In this document: positions 1 through 13,500 of the stretch, in pieces
How positions within the stretch are numbered: position 1 is the first letter of the stretch
Layout: each line of letters begins with the position of its first letter
Assembly: GCA_003344405.1 (NCBI GenBank)
Contig: NOWV01000003.1
Coordinates: forward strand, 1,302,001-1,366,000
Direction of reading: 5' to 3'
Length of the DNA: 64,000 nucleotides
Origin: Trichoplax sp. H2
Lineage: Eukaryota; Placozoa; Uniplacotomia; Trichoplacea
Made by a program: the position numbers and the translations under genes
The notes under the pieces: model-generated
Seen by the model: only the letters and a program-made list of their open reading frames with translations
The model's database searches: none
What the model was told of the DNA's origin: nothing

Positions 1-686
1 GACTGGCACCATACCTTTACATTTATATCCGTATATAACAAGTATTGCTAGATATTATTTTATCTTTGTACGAAATCTCTACAGACCGAAATTTGTCTTC
101 AACTCCTTGATTTATTTTTAATTAAATGTAGAATTTAGGCTTGCGCCCTATATCGGTGTGATATAAGCTACTAAGAAAAACTTGATAGGTGGATATCGTA
201 ATTTTTAATATTATCCTGGGTTTTAATTCTATTTCGTTACGAAAGCATTGGTTGAGACTCTTGACAATTAAAATGTAGAAAAAATATTTTTCAAACAGGG
301 TATCGGATGAAAAAATGACTTATTTTATTACTAAGTTGCGCTTTTTAATTAATAATTTTATCACACTGTATTTACCTAGTTAAGATCTCGATAAGTGATA
401 TATCTAATATAATCTAGGCATTTTCTCAGATGTAATGATACCGTGCAATGGTTATGCACAAAAGTCGAAAAGTTGATAATTAAGGTAATGTGATTCTAGC
501 ATGTCAAAATACGTTTTGTCATTATATGGAGGATAATACAATATCTGTTAGCGAATATAAGATTGGTAATAATTATATTTGCCAGATCGAAAGACATCAA
601 CATCGTTATCATGTCAAATCTGTACTAGAAATCTTATTGGCACCCTACTGTCACATTAAAGGAAAGTACTCATATTTTTCACTTAA

Positions 687-857
687 CAAATACACAGCCA
701 TCTTTAATACATTCAATGACAGCAGAAAAAGTACAGTAAGTCTTCTGTATTTTAAAAGTCTTAGCACAGTGAACATTCATTAGAGTTAATAAAACTATGA
801 TCAAGGTAGCTATAGTTAAAGTTTCTAACAACTTCTATGTATTATTACAGATGGCGT
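687..857. repeat. allelic copy 1 of the LTR left flank
   Basis: This 171-bp stretch recurs at 1253-1423 with about three substitutions and no length change. It ends in GGCGT, the LTR target site. I read it as the left flank of the LTR-bearing haplotype, not as a genuine tandem duplication, because the second copy begins directly at an N gap. Confidence 0.8.
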
Positions 858-1232
858 TGTCACGGTACGCCGTTACTAATTAAGTAACTGTAAATTAATG
901 AATGCTTATGAATAGATAAGATAAGGTTATGTGCTATGTTTTAATGCGCTTGTAGCTGATAATAGGATGGTAGAAATGAGATAAAAATAGAAGTTGTTAG
1001 CAGTTAATTTACTGTAGGTTTATAAGTTGTGTTAATCTCTAAAAATTGAGCTGTATATGGACGAAGGTTAAGTGTCTTAACACCTGATAGCTTGTAGCTA
1101 TCTAAGTCTGAGGATATCGACATGTATATTTAGTAATGGTATTATACTAATTAATGTAACTTGCAAAGCATGAATTCTCACTCGTTAATATTGGAATTCA
1201 CTGTAGAAACCTATTTAAGCGCGTGTGTTTGT

Positions 1233-1252
1233 NNNNNNNNNNNNNNNNNNNN
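1233..1252. other. assembly gap (20 N)
   Basis: Twenty unresolved bases. The sequence on the left reappears after the next gap (1596-1732), and the sequence on the right repeats 687-857, so the true gap is probably an artefact of two haplotypes. Confidence 0.99.
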
Positions 1253-1575
1253 CAAATACACAGCCATCTTTAATACATTCAATGACGGCAGAAAAAGTAC
1301 AGTAAGTCTTCTGTATTTTAAAAGTCTTAGCACAGTGAACATTCATTTGAGTTAATAAAACTATGATCAAGGTAGCTATAGTTAAAGTTTCTAACAACTT
1401 CTATGTATTATTGCAGATGGCGTAAAAACTATTAGGTAATTTATATTTGCTACTACTATATTAAGCCTTTATACTAATAAAGTAACATCTTCGCTACATA
1501 GTAAATACTGCATCATGCAATAAATTATTTAGATAGTGACATATAGTCCAAGTACAGTAGATATCATCGTACACA
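1253..1575. repeat. empty-site allele inserted between two assembly gaps
   Basis: The segment lies between the N runs. It equals the LTR left flank (687-857) joined straight to the LTR right flank (1946-2102), with GGCGT present once at 1419-1423. Two substitutions separate the 157-bp right-flank copies. This is the pre-insertion haplotype placed inside the insertion haplotype by the assembler. Confidence 0.85.
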
Positions 1576-1595
1576 NNNNNNNNNNNNNNNNNNNN
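1576..1595. other. assembly gap (20 N)
   Basis: Twenty unresolved bases between the empty-site allele and a repeat of LTR sequence. Confidence 0.99.
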
Positions 1596-2102
1596 AGCTA
1601 TCTAAGTCTGAGGATATCGACATGTATATTTAGTAATGGTATTATACTAATTAATGTAACTTGCAAAGCATGAATTCTCACTCGTTAATATTGGAATTCA
1701 CTGTAGAAACCTATTTAAGCGCGTGTGTTTGTAGAATAAAGTAAGTAATTGCTCAAGAAACGGCAAGACTCATATCGTGAAGAATAGTGTAATAATTAGT
1801 CAGTTGTCTGTGGAGATCAGCCGAGAAATCGAGTTCTCAAATACTTCTCTCATAGAAACTGAAAGTACTGGGAGAAATAGCCCAAGTTTTAAGTAACTAC
1901 ACTAGAGTTCTTTACTTTCCTTTGCCACAAGTGAGGGTTGTGACAGGCGTAAAAACTATTAGGTAATTTATATTTGCTACTACCATATTAAGCCTTTATA
2001 CTAATAAAGTAACATCTTCGCTACATAGTAAATACTGCATCATGCAATAAATTATTTAGATAGTGACGTATAGTCCAAGTACAGTAGATATCATCGTACA
2101 CA

Positions 2103-5100
2103 AATAGGAAACAGAAGATATGATATCAAATTAAAAACGGTTACTTGTCAAAGAAAAATAGCAACAGATTGGGCCGAAGTATTTCATAAAAAAATAAGAA
2201 TACTTAATGTAGTGCGAGCATCTTTATGTTTAGTAATACCACAAAAGTTTAGTGATAACGTCAATAATGAAGTTGTAATTGTAAAACTATGCGTTTCGGA
2301 TAAAGGTATATGATTTAGTTAGACGCTTAATTTAGAAGAAAGCTCTAAGATTAATTCTTGCTCCTATTATTAGCTTTGTGTTATTTACGTTCTCTAAAGC
2401 ACTTACACTTGCGCTTAGAGCAATGTATATTTAGGCAAGAAGATGATGAAAGCTAGCTTTCTTAACTAATTTCAAAATCACATGGATAAGTTACAGTAAC
2501 TGTGCAAAATCAAACACTAATAAACAAATTTCAAAGGTATACTCTGTAAGCGGACAGCTTTAACTATAAAGAGATTCTAGTTTTTAATTCCAGAGAAGAC
2601 TCGTATCTGTGTTTAACTTCAGTTGGAAGCAGTACCTATATTTTTTAGCGTATATAATTTAGCTAACAGCTCAATACGTTACAAAATGCCACTATTTATT
2701 CCTAGAAGAAGCTATAGCATTGTGCACTTAAGGGTAAAAACTCTACTTAATTAGATTTTGTCATAGAGGTATATACTTTATCCTGACAGATTTAAGAATA
2801 AAAAGAATAAGAATAAGAATCTTTATCCTGATAGATTTAAGAATCTCCACTATCTCATTCACATTCAGCAAAAATTGTACGCAGAAGAACGATTTGTAAT
2901 ATGTAATAAATTATTATTTAAAAACACCAGTGGCTCTGCCGTATAGCGCATAATAATACAGATTTCTCATAGTTTCATAAAATTCAGATCATTTCAAATT
3001 TTTCAAGTATCTTGTATGAAGATATTTTATGCTTTTCTTTACAATATTATAGTTCTATAACGGCTATTAATAATTAACGGCGCATTTCTATCATACCTAT
3101 TGCCTTAACAGTTGGAAATCAGGAATAGTACATGAGTTCCGTAAATGTATTTGCATTCTCATATTGTATCAGGACTCTATCTACCCGGTAAAATTCATGT
3201 CTAAAGTAGTTGTCATTTATAACCGTTTTATTTCATATCACTAGGTATGAAGAACCTAATGCAGTGTTGATCATTCATACGTTTAATCATCACCGATTAC
3301 ATACGTGAAGTGAAATCACGTAATATCCAAATATAAGAAAGGATTGCCTAATCAATAACAGCATATTCTATACTAATTTTTTTGGCATAGCATCGACTAT
3401 TTGCAAGGCTGTTATTTTTAAGATCTACGGCAATTCCATACCATGCTGTCAATGTAAATCCGTGCCATTTTATAGTTATTTGACTTTAGTTATGAGTATA
3501 TCAATAAAAAAATTACACGTATCCAGAACCCAACATTGCACAAGGATATTTCATATACCAGTAATTCAACTCAACCTCACATAAGTTCAGGTCCGAATAT
3601 TATATACTTAAACAATGATTTAGAATCATACATGCCACTAATAGGTATATAAAGCATAATTTGCGTACGAATAGATATCAACTTACGACCCAATTTTAAG
3701 CAAAATGATAAGTTTTACGTTGCACCGCTACCCAACGACAGCGCATCCATTGCGTCATACTGTTCATATGTTTTCTTTTAAAATTCTGTCTCTACAATTA
3801 TTACAGCTACTGTTCGAATGAAATACATTACGTTAAACTGCTTTTTTTGTTTGTAAATGACAAATTCGACATCGATAATTAACGTATAATCTTTCGAAAG
3901 CAATAAAAGATGAGTAATAAATATTCAACTTTCGTAATATTTACTGTAATATAGCTGGCATGTTAGGAAATATGTCTCGCAGTAATGATGTTACAAATAG
4001 ACTACTAACCGAAAATTTACCAAAACTTTGTAGGCTAATTAATATCCCAGAATGATAGGTTAAAATTGTTCGTGGATTATACTCATAATTTATGCCATTG
4101 ACTTAAATATTAGACACTATTTAAATAATCAGAAAGTATCCAAAATAGGCTAGAAAATTTGAAGGGAAATTATTATGCTTTATGTTTGGCAGTAATATCG
4201 TATTCCAAAAGTAGAGACAGAAACGTATTAAAATGAGTGTGTAATATAGCTCCAGCCTTAAATTAAATCATCACGGTTAATCTAACGACTATTAGATTAT
4301 TTACAAATAGTAACCATAGAATTGGATGTGACAGAGACTATGTAAATTGCCTCATTAAATACTGTATTCAAGGTCTTATTCATACCAACTAAAATAACTC
4401 ATTAAGTGCGTATTTTCTGATAAAGATGATGTCAACATTTGAAGCTAGACTCGATTTTAAAACAGTATATAAGTCAGGGTCTGAGTTTTTATTCCAGCAA
4501 TGCTACTAACTAATTAATCTATCATTAGGTTTAATTATCCCAACTGGCTATTGATATAAATATTAGCCTAACACTAATATTAATCCAATTATTCTAATTA
4601 CAATAATACAGTGGCATAGAGCTCTAACTAGAAATTGTATTACTAATAATAATAATTATTGCTGTAGACAGGTAGGCTGATTTTAAATAATACCCTCTGT
4701 CAAACTAACTATATTTGTTAATAAATGCTAGACTAAGTATGACCAAAGCTCATTTCATTGGGTTGGGCTGTATTCCTTCTTTGCAAAGCGAAAAAAGCTG
4801 TCACGGTCTAGCAATTTTATTCTTCATGATGTGGTGATGAATCATACGAAAAGAAATTAATTAATAAATAAGAAATATACAACATAAAATTTCGATTAAT
4901 TCGTCAAATTTTAATTTTCTTTAATATTTTCCATTGGTCGTCTATATTATATGACTGTAAAGTATTTCAAGGGAATCTATGAAAAAAGAAATTACTATAC
5001 TGTAGCTAAAGACTTTAGAATGGAAATAATAATTCATTCATAACTACTCTATCACTAGCTACGATGATATAAGAACATAAATAAACTGGCTAATATGAGT

Positions 5101-7211
5101 AACTACGATGGCATCCGTGAATTTTCTAATTGTATTGTATCAAGCCATCAACACTCTATCTAAATTCAGTTCGATCTTAACATGAATTGCATTCTGCCAT
5201 TACAGTTAGCACGTTTATGCAATCAAACACAGTAGTAATCAAATCTAAATATCCGCCTCAGAAATAATATTTCAACACTAAGTCTAATTCCAAAAGCATC
5301 CTATAGATATAGTGGAACTTTATAGTCAACATGTCCTTCAGGTATTTATTTATTGATAAAACAAAAAAAGATTCTCTTCTTTCTAAGTTGTTATGAAAAG
5401 AACTCATTTCCTCTATGTCTCATAGATGTTATCACTTTAAATAGCAAGTTGCATTCAAGTTTTTATCTTTAATAATAATGCAAGGATATTAAAGATTGAA
5501 GGCTCTTCAAGTTTTGTAAGCCATGTTAACGAGAAGAATAGACTGGCTCATTGTTACTACTTTTTGTCTTTTTCAAATGATGTGAATAAGATCTAATATC
5601 AATTCAATGTGCAAGATTTTTTACCTTCCTATTCAAACTTTTATCCAATGTCGTGATCATATTAGCAGAAAATTGATTAACTATTAAAATTAATCCATTT
5701 GATCAGTCACCTATTTTGATGGCTACCTTATTTCATCATGCCTAATTAAATGACTACAGTACTCCTGATATTATTATATCTCGATATTTTTTATTTACTT
5801 GCCCTGATAAAAAATATTCCAATATATGTGCTATATAATTGGAATGAGGCATAGCGGTACGATGAATATAGTTTCTGTTTGAATAACTTAGAGAGAAATT
5901 ATTGAAGATCATTTGACCAGTAGACTAAAAATTTTTAAATTAACCCATTAGTAGCATTAACGGATGTTATTTAATGTATGTGGAATACGCTTTCAGTATT
6001 AAAATAAATGAGATAAATCTGAATTGAGCGATGATTAATGCCCTCGTAGGTTATATAATTTGCGATCTGGCTTTTACTATCTGATAAAATATTACCCTAA
6101 TTTCCCACAGATACTAATAAATCCCTGGATTATGTAGAAATACTGTATAAAAATCTAGTTAAGAATCACTCAATTCTATACATTAAATTTACATCTACGA
6201 GGGCATCTAAAGTAAAAAGGAAGTTTAACTTCAGTAAAAACTAAAATGATCTGAAAGAAAGAAGCTTTCACCAAAATCAAAAGATTACCTGTTACGTAGG
6301 TGTTATTAATTTCTTAGGGATGAAATTCACTCATTAAATTAGTAGTAGAGTTCTATTCATTAAAGTAGCAATTTTTGTAATCATGTTTAGAATCTTTTTC
6401 GCTGATATTTGTAGTCTAATAATATTAAAATTAAACACATACCAGTCAAGAAAATGATTGAAATAGTCATAGTGATTACTGGATTCTATCAACTGACTTA
6501 TGTTCATCACAAGTGAAAATATGAGACCCTTTTTTATTAGAAGATAGGATCATAATAATTACAATAAACAAAAAGTTCTATAAAATTTGGAGTACCATAC
6601 ATCCATCTATATACCTATACTGCAATAGGCCCCCAAAATATAATAATAATAATTGATTGATGAAGAGTATCTATTGATAACAAACTCTTTGAAAGAAAAA
6701 TAAAATATAAAGGCAATTATTAATAAGAAGAAGTAGAATAATCTAAGCACATTCAAGCAATGCGGAATGATCAAATTATCGATCTTTTTTTTTAAATTCA
6801 TTTCTTGCCCGACTGGGAATAGGTGTAGAATTATGCTGGTCTAACCGTCAAGTATTAAAGAAAAGCTTGATATCTACAGTTGCTTTCAACTCACTTTCAA
6901 CAACTCCAAAATTTCACTATATACCCGATATAGCACTGGAAATCAGCTATAATAAATTATTGTATGCAAAGCTATTAACTTAAGGTTTATATTATGTTAT
7001 CTGCTATATGTATTATAAACTGTAATTTTGATGAAGCTATAAATATTTAAGCTCCATTAGTTATTTATAGTTTTATCTTCTGAATTTAAAATATTTGGGA
7101 GATAACGAAAAAAATACCCTTCCCTATTTACGACGATTAATTGTGTCATATATCTGAAAAAACAACAAAACCTGTACAAAAATTAAATCAGTGTATAATT
7201 GAGTTTCTTAC
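2103..7211. other. non-coding, no gene recognised
   Basis: AT-rich sequence with stops in all frames and no stretch that resembles a known protein. If the minus-strand exon at 7212-7540 is real, its downstream exons and introns would lie here, but I could not identify any. Confidence 0.5.
2777..2845. repeat. short direct repeat around an AAGAAT tract
   Basis: Two near-identical 23-bp blocks beginning TTTATCCTGA (about 2778 and 2822) flank a run of AAGAAT-type hexamers. They differ by one base. It looks like a local slippage duplication; no function is visible. Confidence 0.7.
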
Positions 7212-7540
7212 CTATAAAGCATTTCCATCTCTCGCTTTCTAGATTGAAGATCCATTGAAGTTGACGTCATAGAAGTTAAATTTTGCGACGAATGCGATGA
7301 TGGATGATGAAATGATGATTGTAATGATAAAGTAAAATTTTGACTGGCATTACGATTGGAAGGTAAAATAGGCGTTAAATTAGTTTGAAATGATTGTTGT
7401 GATGTCGAATCTTGTTGTGCTAATGATTGATGATGTGATGATGGTGAAGGCGGTGGAAATCGATGTAATGATGTTGTAATAGCTTGTGGCATAGCTAGTG
7501 TATTATACTGAGATTGATGATTGCGATGATCGTATGACAT
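7212..7540 (-). CDS. partial gene: S/Q/H/P-rich first coding exon, protein unknown
   Basis: On the minus strand an ATG (7540-7538) opens 109 codons that end exactly at a consensus donor (TATAG then GTAAGAAAC, exon edge 7212, phase 2). Upstream, TTATTTATTACAG (about 7570-7582) could be an acceptor for a 5' UTR exon. The peptide is low complexity: rich in Ser, Gln, His, Pro, Thr and Asn, with a basic end (SRKREMEMLYR). Such tracts are common in N-terminal regions of transcription factors and RNA-binding proteins, but no folded domain is present and I do not recognise the gene. Coding composition and the clean donor separate it from the surrounding AT-rich DNA. Following exons should lie at lower coordinates and were not found. 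Confidence 0.6.
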
Positions 7541-10500
7541 CTCTGAATTATGAATGATTGTGTTTACTGCTGTAATAAATAACTGATGGCAGAGGAATTA
7601 TCCAATATATAGCTAGATAACAAAATAATTAACGGGATAAAATATTGGATGAACGTATGAAAATTTTTTCCAATGTCTTGTTTTCTTTCTAGAAATTACT
7701 GCCAATTAATCTATAAGTTTTAAAAATAGACATGAATATATATATACTTATTAATGTAGATATATAATTATATGAACATAGGCATAAAAAAGAGGAAGAT
7801 GCTATTTCAAATTCAAGTTAATCGTCGACTATGGTCTAAATAAGCACAAACTGTGACATGTTTGATTTAAAATTATAACAATAAAATATAATAATATGAT
7901 AGGAATTACAGTTGAAAGTTGGATATTAAACTAATGTCATGATGTAACTCTTTAATGATCTAATCTTGGTATGCAGGGATAAGTATATTGTTTTTATCCT
8001 GACGTATGTTATTAATATCATTTGATGTTAAATTTAGTATAAGAATAGCTGATTTTCAATAGTTATTGTATTGAATAGTTAGAAGATTGATTTTCACTAT
8101 CACTGCCAATGGAAAATTAACCAATAACCTCCTTTAACACATGATAATAGATAAATAATTGCGCTGTTAGTTCCACTTCATGATAAGAAATTTTCCTCTT
8201 AAACTTATTCGTGACTCTATTAACAGAGACGGTTATGATCAAGCTTAGATACCCTACCATCATTATTACTGGTAGTACCCTTAAGTTTGTATGTTCAAGA
8301 ACTAAATGTAATCAAAATTATTTTGATTCTAAGTACATAGAACTAAATCTGATTCTTGTTTTGGACGTCATATCTATAAAATATGGCCAAAATATTTATT
8401 TCTATAACTTAATGCGTTGATCAGAGAAAAAAGTTGTGACAATACCGTTAAGTTCGCAAGTTAAAAGAATTCGCAAATACGAACATAATTCCGCACCATG
8501 CCCTCAGAAGTTATTTCGAACCTCATTTCAGGCATTGTTTCCGTAGAATATAAACCAAATATTTATTTATATACAGCAATTTAATTCATGATCTGTAAAT
8601 GTAAACCCATGATAGTGTACTAAATCCGTAAATATGGAAAGAGTTATCAGCAGAAATGAAAGTAATTTTATTTCTTTTGAACTAGAATTGGTCTTATTTA
8701 GGATCTTTTTCGATAGATTTGATATAATTACTTTATTATGCAGCTTAATCCGATGTCATAGAATAAAAGTTGCCGTCATCACTTATTTACTATAAAAAAT
8801 GAATCTCAGAGAAACATGCTATCATCGACTTCTTTTAGATTTCAAGCCAAATGAAAAAGTAGAAAACGCAAATAAAAACTCTGCAAAGATTATTATTCGT
8901 GCAGATTATATGTTTGATGCTATAAGTATAGAATGTTACTCTAAAACTAATTTTTAAATCTGTTTTTATTTATTTGAAACTTTAATTTAAATGAAAAATG
9001 CATTCGAATACTATCTGCGGTAGAGATAATGCTAAAATAATCCCCTAATCCATTTAAACTTACTTAAAAGTATGGAACTTGGCACGATTGTTTATTAAAT
9101 ATAAATCCTCTATTACATCTTATTTTGAAGAACAGTGATAAAGATCCATACCTAGACTAATATTCACAAAACGATGAGATAGCCCAATAGTAATGCTTCT
9201 CGAAGTATCCTGTATGGTTATCAAATTAAATTACAGAAAGCTATTGACTCTGCCATTTATTGCCTAAATATCAGAAAAATCTGTCTACTCCAATTAATCG
9301 GATGTAGTTATCGCTCTGGATGGATGCGTATTTTATATTTTATCGCGGATGACAGATTATGATGTTTTAGCTAATTTTCCAGATATAAAAAGGTCTTATC
9401 AATATAGGCCAATGCTGTAGTCTTTCTAAATCATATTCGAATAGAAAAGCACGAGAACCTCATGCGTTAGATAATACCCTTACATCTACCCAATTCGACT
9501 AATTTAAAGAATCATAAATTTATGTAAAGAATGCGGGCTACAACATACTCTTTAAAATAAAGAACGATGAAAATCATTCGATGAGCCCTTTCTTAGCTTT
9601 CATATTTAGATAGCCTACATTTTACCACATTAATATCAATGGGCAATTTCAATTTATACTAATAGGTAAAGCATGATCCAATACATTGGAATATTCTGAG
9701 AGCTTGTTTAAAATTATCATTATCCTGTTGATCTAAGTAAATACTAATATACTGTAGTACTGTATATTTAAAGAGTTGCTATAGTTTTCTCCACATTTTT
9801 ACTTATTCCTATCCAAATTAATATTACTTATAGTTGTTAGCACATGATATAGTAAATAGGAAAATTTCACATCCATATAGATGTATATACACGTCGTATT
9901 TTGAAATAATAACTCATCGTGAGTAATACTAGATTAAAATAGTAGCATTCTCATTAAATATGAAGTCATTTAACAGCTCTAAGCCCATCACCTTACTGAC
10001 TTAAACTGCAATTATAAAATGCAATTTGGCTAATGTCCATATAACATACCAGTATTTGAACTTTGGTCTTTGGTTTTAACGTCATCCATAATTAAATTAT
10101 TATTAATGAACTAGTATTTTTAACGGCTAAAGGCTAGCAGTAAGCTTAATAGCTAAATGAAAATACTCTTTGACTTGAACTGCATAACTCCTAAATCCTG
10201 CTTTAGATATTCGGTAAAGATGTATTAAGATTCTATATGGCAAATGTGCTACATAACTATTTAGGTACGTACAGAATTTGAAGGTAATGTATTAGATCTA
10301 TTGTTTGAAAGCATTAAAAAAATTATTGCAGATTTCATCTGCAATCCTTTACCAAATAATTTTCAGCGATAGTGAGGCAATATACGGGTATGTAGTATTT
10401 AGAATGGATGCTACTAAAATTGCGTAACTTCCACAATGACAGATCATATTAACCAATTCTTTATGTGGAAAAAATGCATTTTAGCTACGAGAGTGATAAT

Positions 10501-13500
10501 TTAAGCAACTGACCGTGAGAACTGATCATCTTGGCTGATCAGAACCGGAAAGGGACGCATTTATAAGAGTGATTTATCAAAAAAAGATTTATTAAACACA
10601 GACTGATAGATTAATAATCCGTATTATCTAAGCTTTAAAGGTATAAAATATTTATGCGCCTACTTATGCAAAATAAACTACCGAATATTTAACTACAACA
10701 TCTACACATTAAAAAAAGGAGTGGATCCAGAACTGATAGTTATCATACTGATACTATGAAACGAAAACCTATCCGGAAGTTCAGTATGCTAGTAATTATA
10801 TGAAGTGCCGGTCGTCAGATTTTGAAACCCCCAATTTTTACATATCGTACTCCTTTCAAACCATTTTTCATGATCGTTACTATTAAATGTTGCACCTCAT
10901 ATTGTATAAATACTTTAACTGCAAAGGATAATTTGCTAAACTGAAATGATTTCGTAGAGATATAAATCGATTAATTGTAAATTATTTCGCTACAAGCCTG
11001 TTAGAACGAAAAGGAATAAATATTGTATTGAATTTCGATTTGACATAGACTACATACGTAGACAGCAAATATTAAGAATGTAATTTCATATTAAATAGAA
11101 ACACTCATTGATAATACTCATAGTTTTGATAATAGCCTAATCTTAACCTAGATTAACTGCAAGGTGTTATTGATGCGTATCAACATAATTTGTTATTCAA
11201 GATTTGATTTAAATTAATTGGAGATTATTTTGGCATAGCAATATTTAAATTCACAGCAGATAGCTCTTTACTAGTATCAATACGAAATTAGTAACTCTTA
11301 CCAAAAATTACCCTAAATTTTTGCTCATATGAGATTGACGTTAGATTAAGAAACTAATGAAATGGAAGCGATTATCAGGATTAATCATATAAAGCATAGC
11401 TTTGATTAGTGAATTATACATCGATTGAACGGATAATGATATCGATCTTTACGATTTTAACGATGTAAAAACCCAATATATGAAGGCGATTATAATTCTT
11501 AATTAAAGTTAAAGACTATAAAATGCAAATAATAGAATACCATAGAAATAGCCTAATAAATTCATTACAATCGCTATAGATAGACTTTTCTTGATCCGTA
11601 ACTACGAAGATAAGGTTATTGAGACCATAGAAATTATTCAAATAACAAGATCTGAAACCATATTGTGTTGCAAAGTAGTTAAAATTGTTTGTAAATTAGT
11701 AAAAAGTAAATTATTGATAGTCAAATGGAAATCGATTAAATTCAGTAAAAACGAACCCGGTAATGATAGTTTTCGTAGTAGGATATCCAGGTTCTAATTA
11801 ATACTGGATATAATACTGGTAAAACGATTGTATATGCTACGTAAAATACATTATATTGTAATATGGTGTTACTTACAGCGCGAATATAGACATCATTTTT
11901 CGAAGTCCATCGTGTTCTCACAAATATAAATAATGTTATCTGATTCTATAATACTGATCTGTCACCATTTTCGAAATGTAGTATGATGCATTATGACAGG
12001 TATGTTTATACTGCTCTCTAAAGTCGTATTCTAAACGAGGACTTGATTGCACACCGTATATGTATGAATAATATTGATCTCTATTCATATCTCATTATTT
12101 GCTGTTGGATCTACTCAGTATTATTCATATTACTTTTATCATAGTTTGCCTACTAATCTACTGTAGCTAGCTCACATACTATACAATACTCACTTCTCGA
12201 TATATTAGAATCTCTATTTTCTAATAACTTATACGAAATCTAGTCTAATAGTATCCAGATCCCTATCATGCAAAATCTTAGTGGTAAATTTTAAGCTATT
12301 ATTGATAGCAAACAATTTATCATCAATATTATTACGTTTAACGACGCCCAACTTACGTGATCATTGATTGTATTTATTACTCAACTATTCCATGAGGTAA
12401 ATGTTCAATATCTTATTAATCGCGTAAAATTATCAGTTAGGATCAATTTCACTTTAAGTAACGCTGGGTATTATTAAAGTTCACATTCCCGTATGCTGTG
12501 TTTGCGCCAGAAATTAAAAAATTAACTAATATCAATTGTTAAATTCTTTCTTTCTTTATGTATAGTAAATATTTATGAAATCAAATATACTCACGAATAT
12601 ATAAAGTGAAAAGAGAAATATAGGCATGGAGATTGATATTATTAAATTGTATGGATTATGAATCTACTTTTATTCTTAATGGTCTACATGTTAAAAAATG
12701 AATTAGAACTGGATTGCTTACTTAGCTCATGATGAAGAAAGAGTACCATAAAAAATCAGATTTAATTAAACGCATTCGTATCTAGTAGGCTTCAAATTTT
12801 ACAAAGTATATGCCTAGTTTCTTTACAATTACAAATACAATTTGTGAAAAATTTACACATCAAACGTTTACATCAATTGTTTGTCACGAAATTTGGTAAT
12901 GATTTACTATATTAAATACTGGAAACGATTTAATTAAATCACAACATCGATGACAATGCCGAACTTTTTTCAATTAATCAATCAACAGTGTCTAGTCTTG
13001 TTTACGCCTCTCAATATCAAGTGCTTAAGATAGATGGATATGTTTACTTGGTTGTTTGTAAATATGTATAGAGGATAGATTGGGATGATGGCCGAGTAAT
13101 AGAAATTATTATGGAAAGTAAATATTAAGAGCTGTCAAAGTGATATTTTTCAAAATTTTTTCAATGGACGATTGACAACGGAATCTATTAGGTAACTGTC
13201 AATAGATTTATTTATGTGTATATCTGTCAATATTGTCTAAATTGCTAATAATTGTCTCTGAAAATAAGCATTACCTGTTAAATTAGATCCCCGTCAAATG
13301 AATAAATAACTTTAAAAAACTTTCTTTCATCATATTGGTTACCATAGCATTCAAAATGATTCCATAGTCAACAGAAAAATAGTTTTCAATTCCTTGTAGT
13401 ACACATACGTGCATACCTATATACAAGTACTCACGTATATGCGTTTTTACACGAATTTTTAGCAGTTAAATTGGGTATGATCAATTATCTGCATGTACAT

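Larger units (their letters stand above)
858..1945 (+). mobile_element. solo LTR, plus orientation, split by assembly gaps
   Basis: The element starts TGTCACGGTACG at 858 and ends GTTGTGACA at 1945. It is flanked by the 5-bp target duplication GGCGT (853-857 and 1946-1950). A second copy of the locus at 1253-1575 has one GGCGT (1419-1423) and no element, so the empty site is visible. The span is inflated: 1096-1232 and 1596-1732 are the same LTR sequence assembled twice around the empty allele. Removing that leaves about 588 bp (858-1232 plus 1733-1945). A TATA-like TATTTAAG (1212-1219, again 1712-1719) lies 23 bp before AATAAA (1735-1740), as expected for an LTR promoter and polyadenylation signal. 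No internal coding region is present, so it is a solo LTR. Its termini match the LTR at 63347-63773. The family is probably Ty3/Gypsy-like, which is inference. Confidence 0.85.

Noticed and set aside
490-783. 97-codon open frame on the plus strand, and its shortened relative at 1161-1355
   Set aside because: It overlaps the allelic flank copies and runs across N bases in the second case. The peptide has no recognisable domain, and the frame ends within the duplicated flank. Chance frame.
687-2102. Real tandem duplication of three interleaved blocks
   Set aside because: Each switch between copies coincides with an N gap, and the blocks resolve exactly into a filled and an empty LTR allele, so assembly of two haplotypes explains it better.
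8211-8420. 69-codon open frame, plus strand
   Set aside because: AT-driven residues (I, N, Y, K), no family resemblance, no splice partners.
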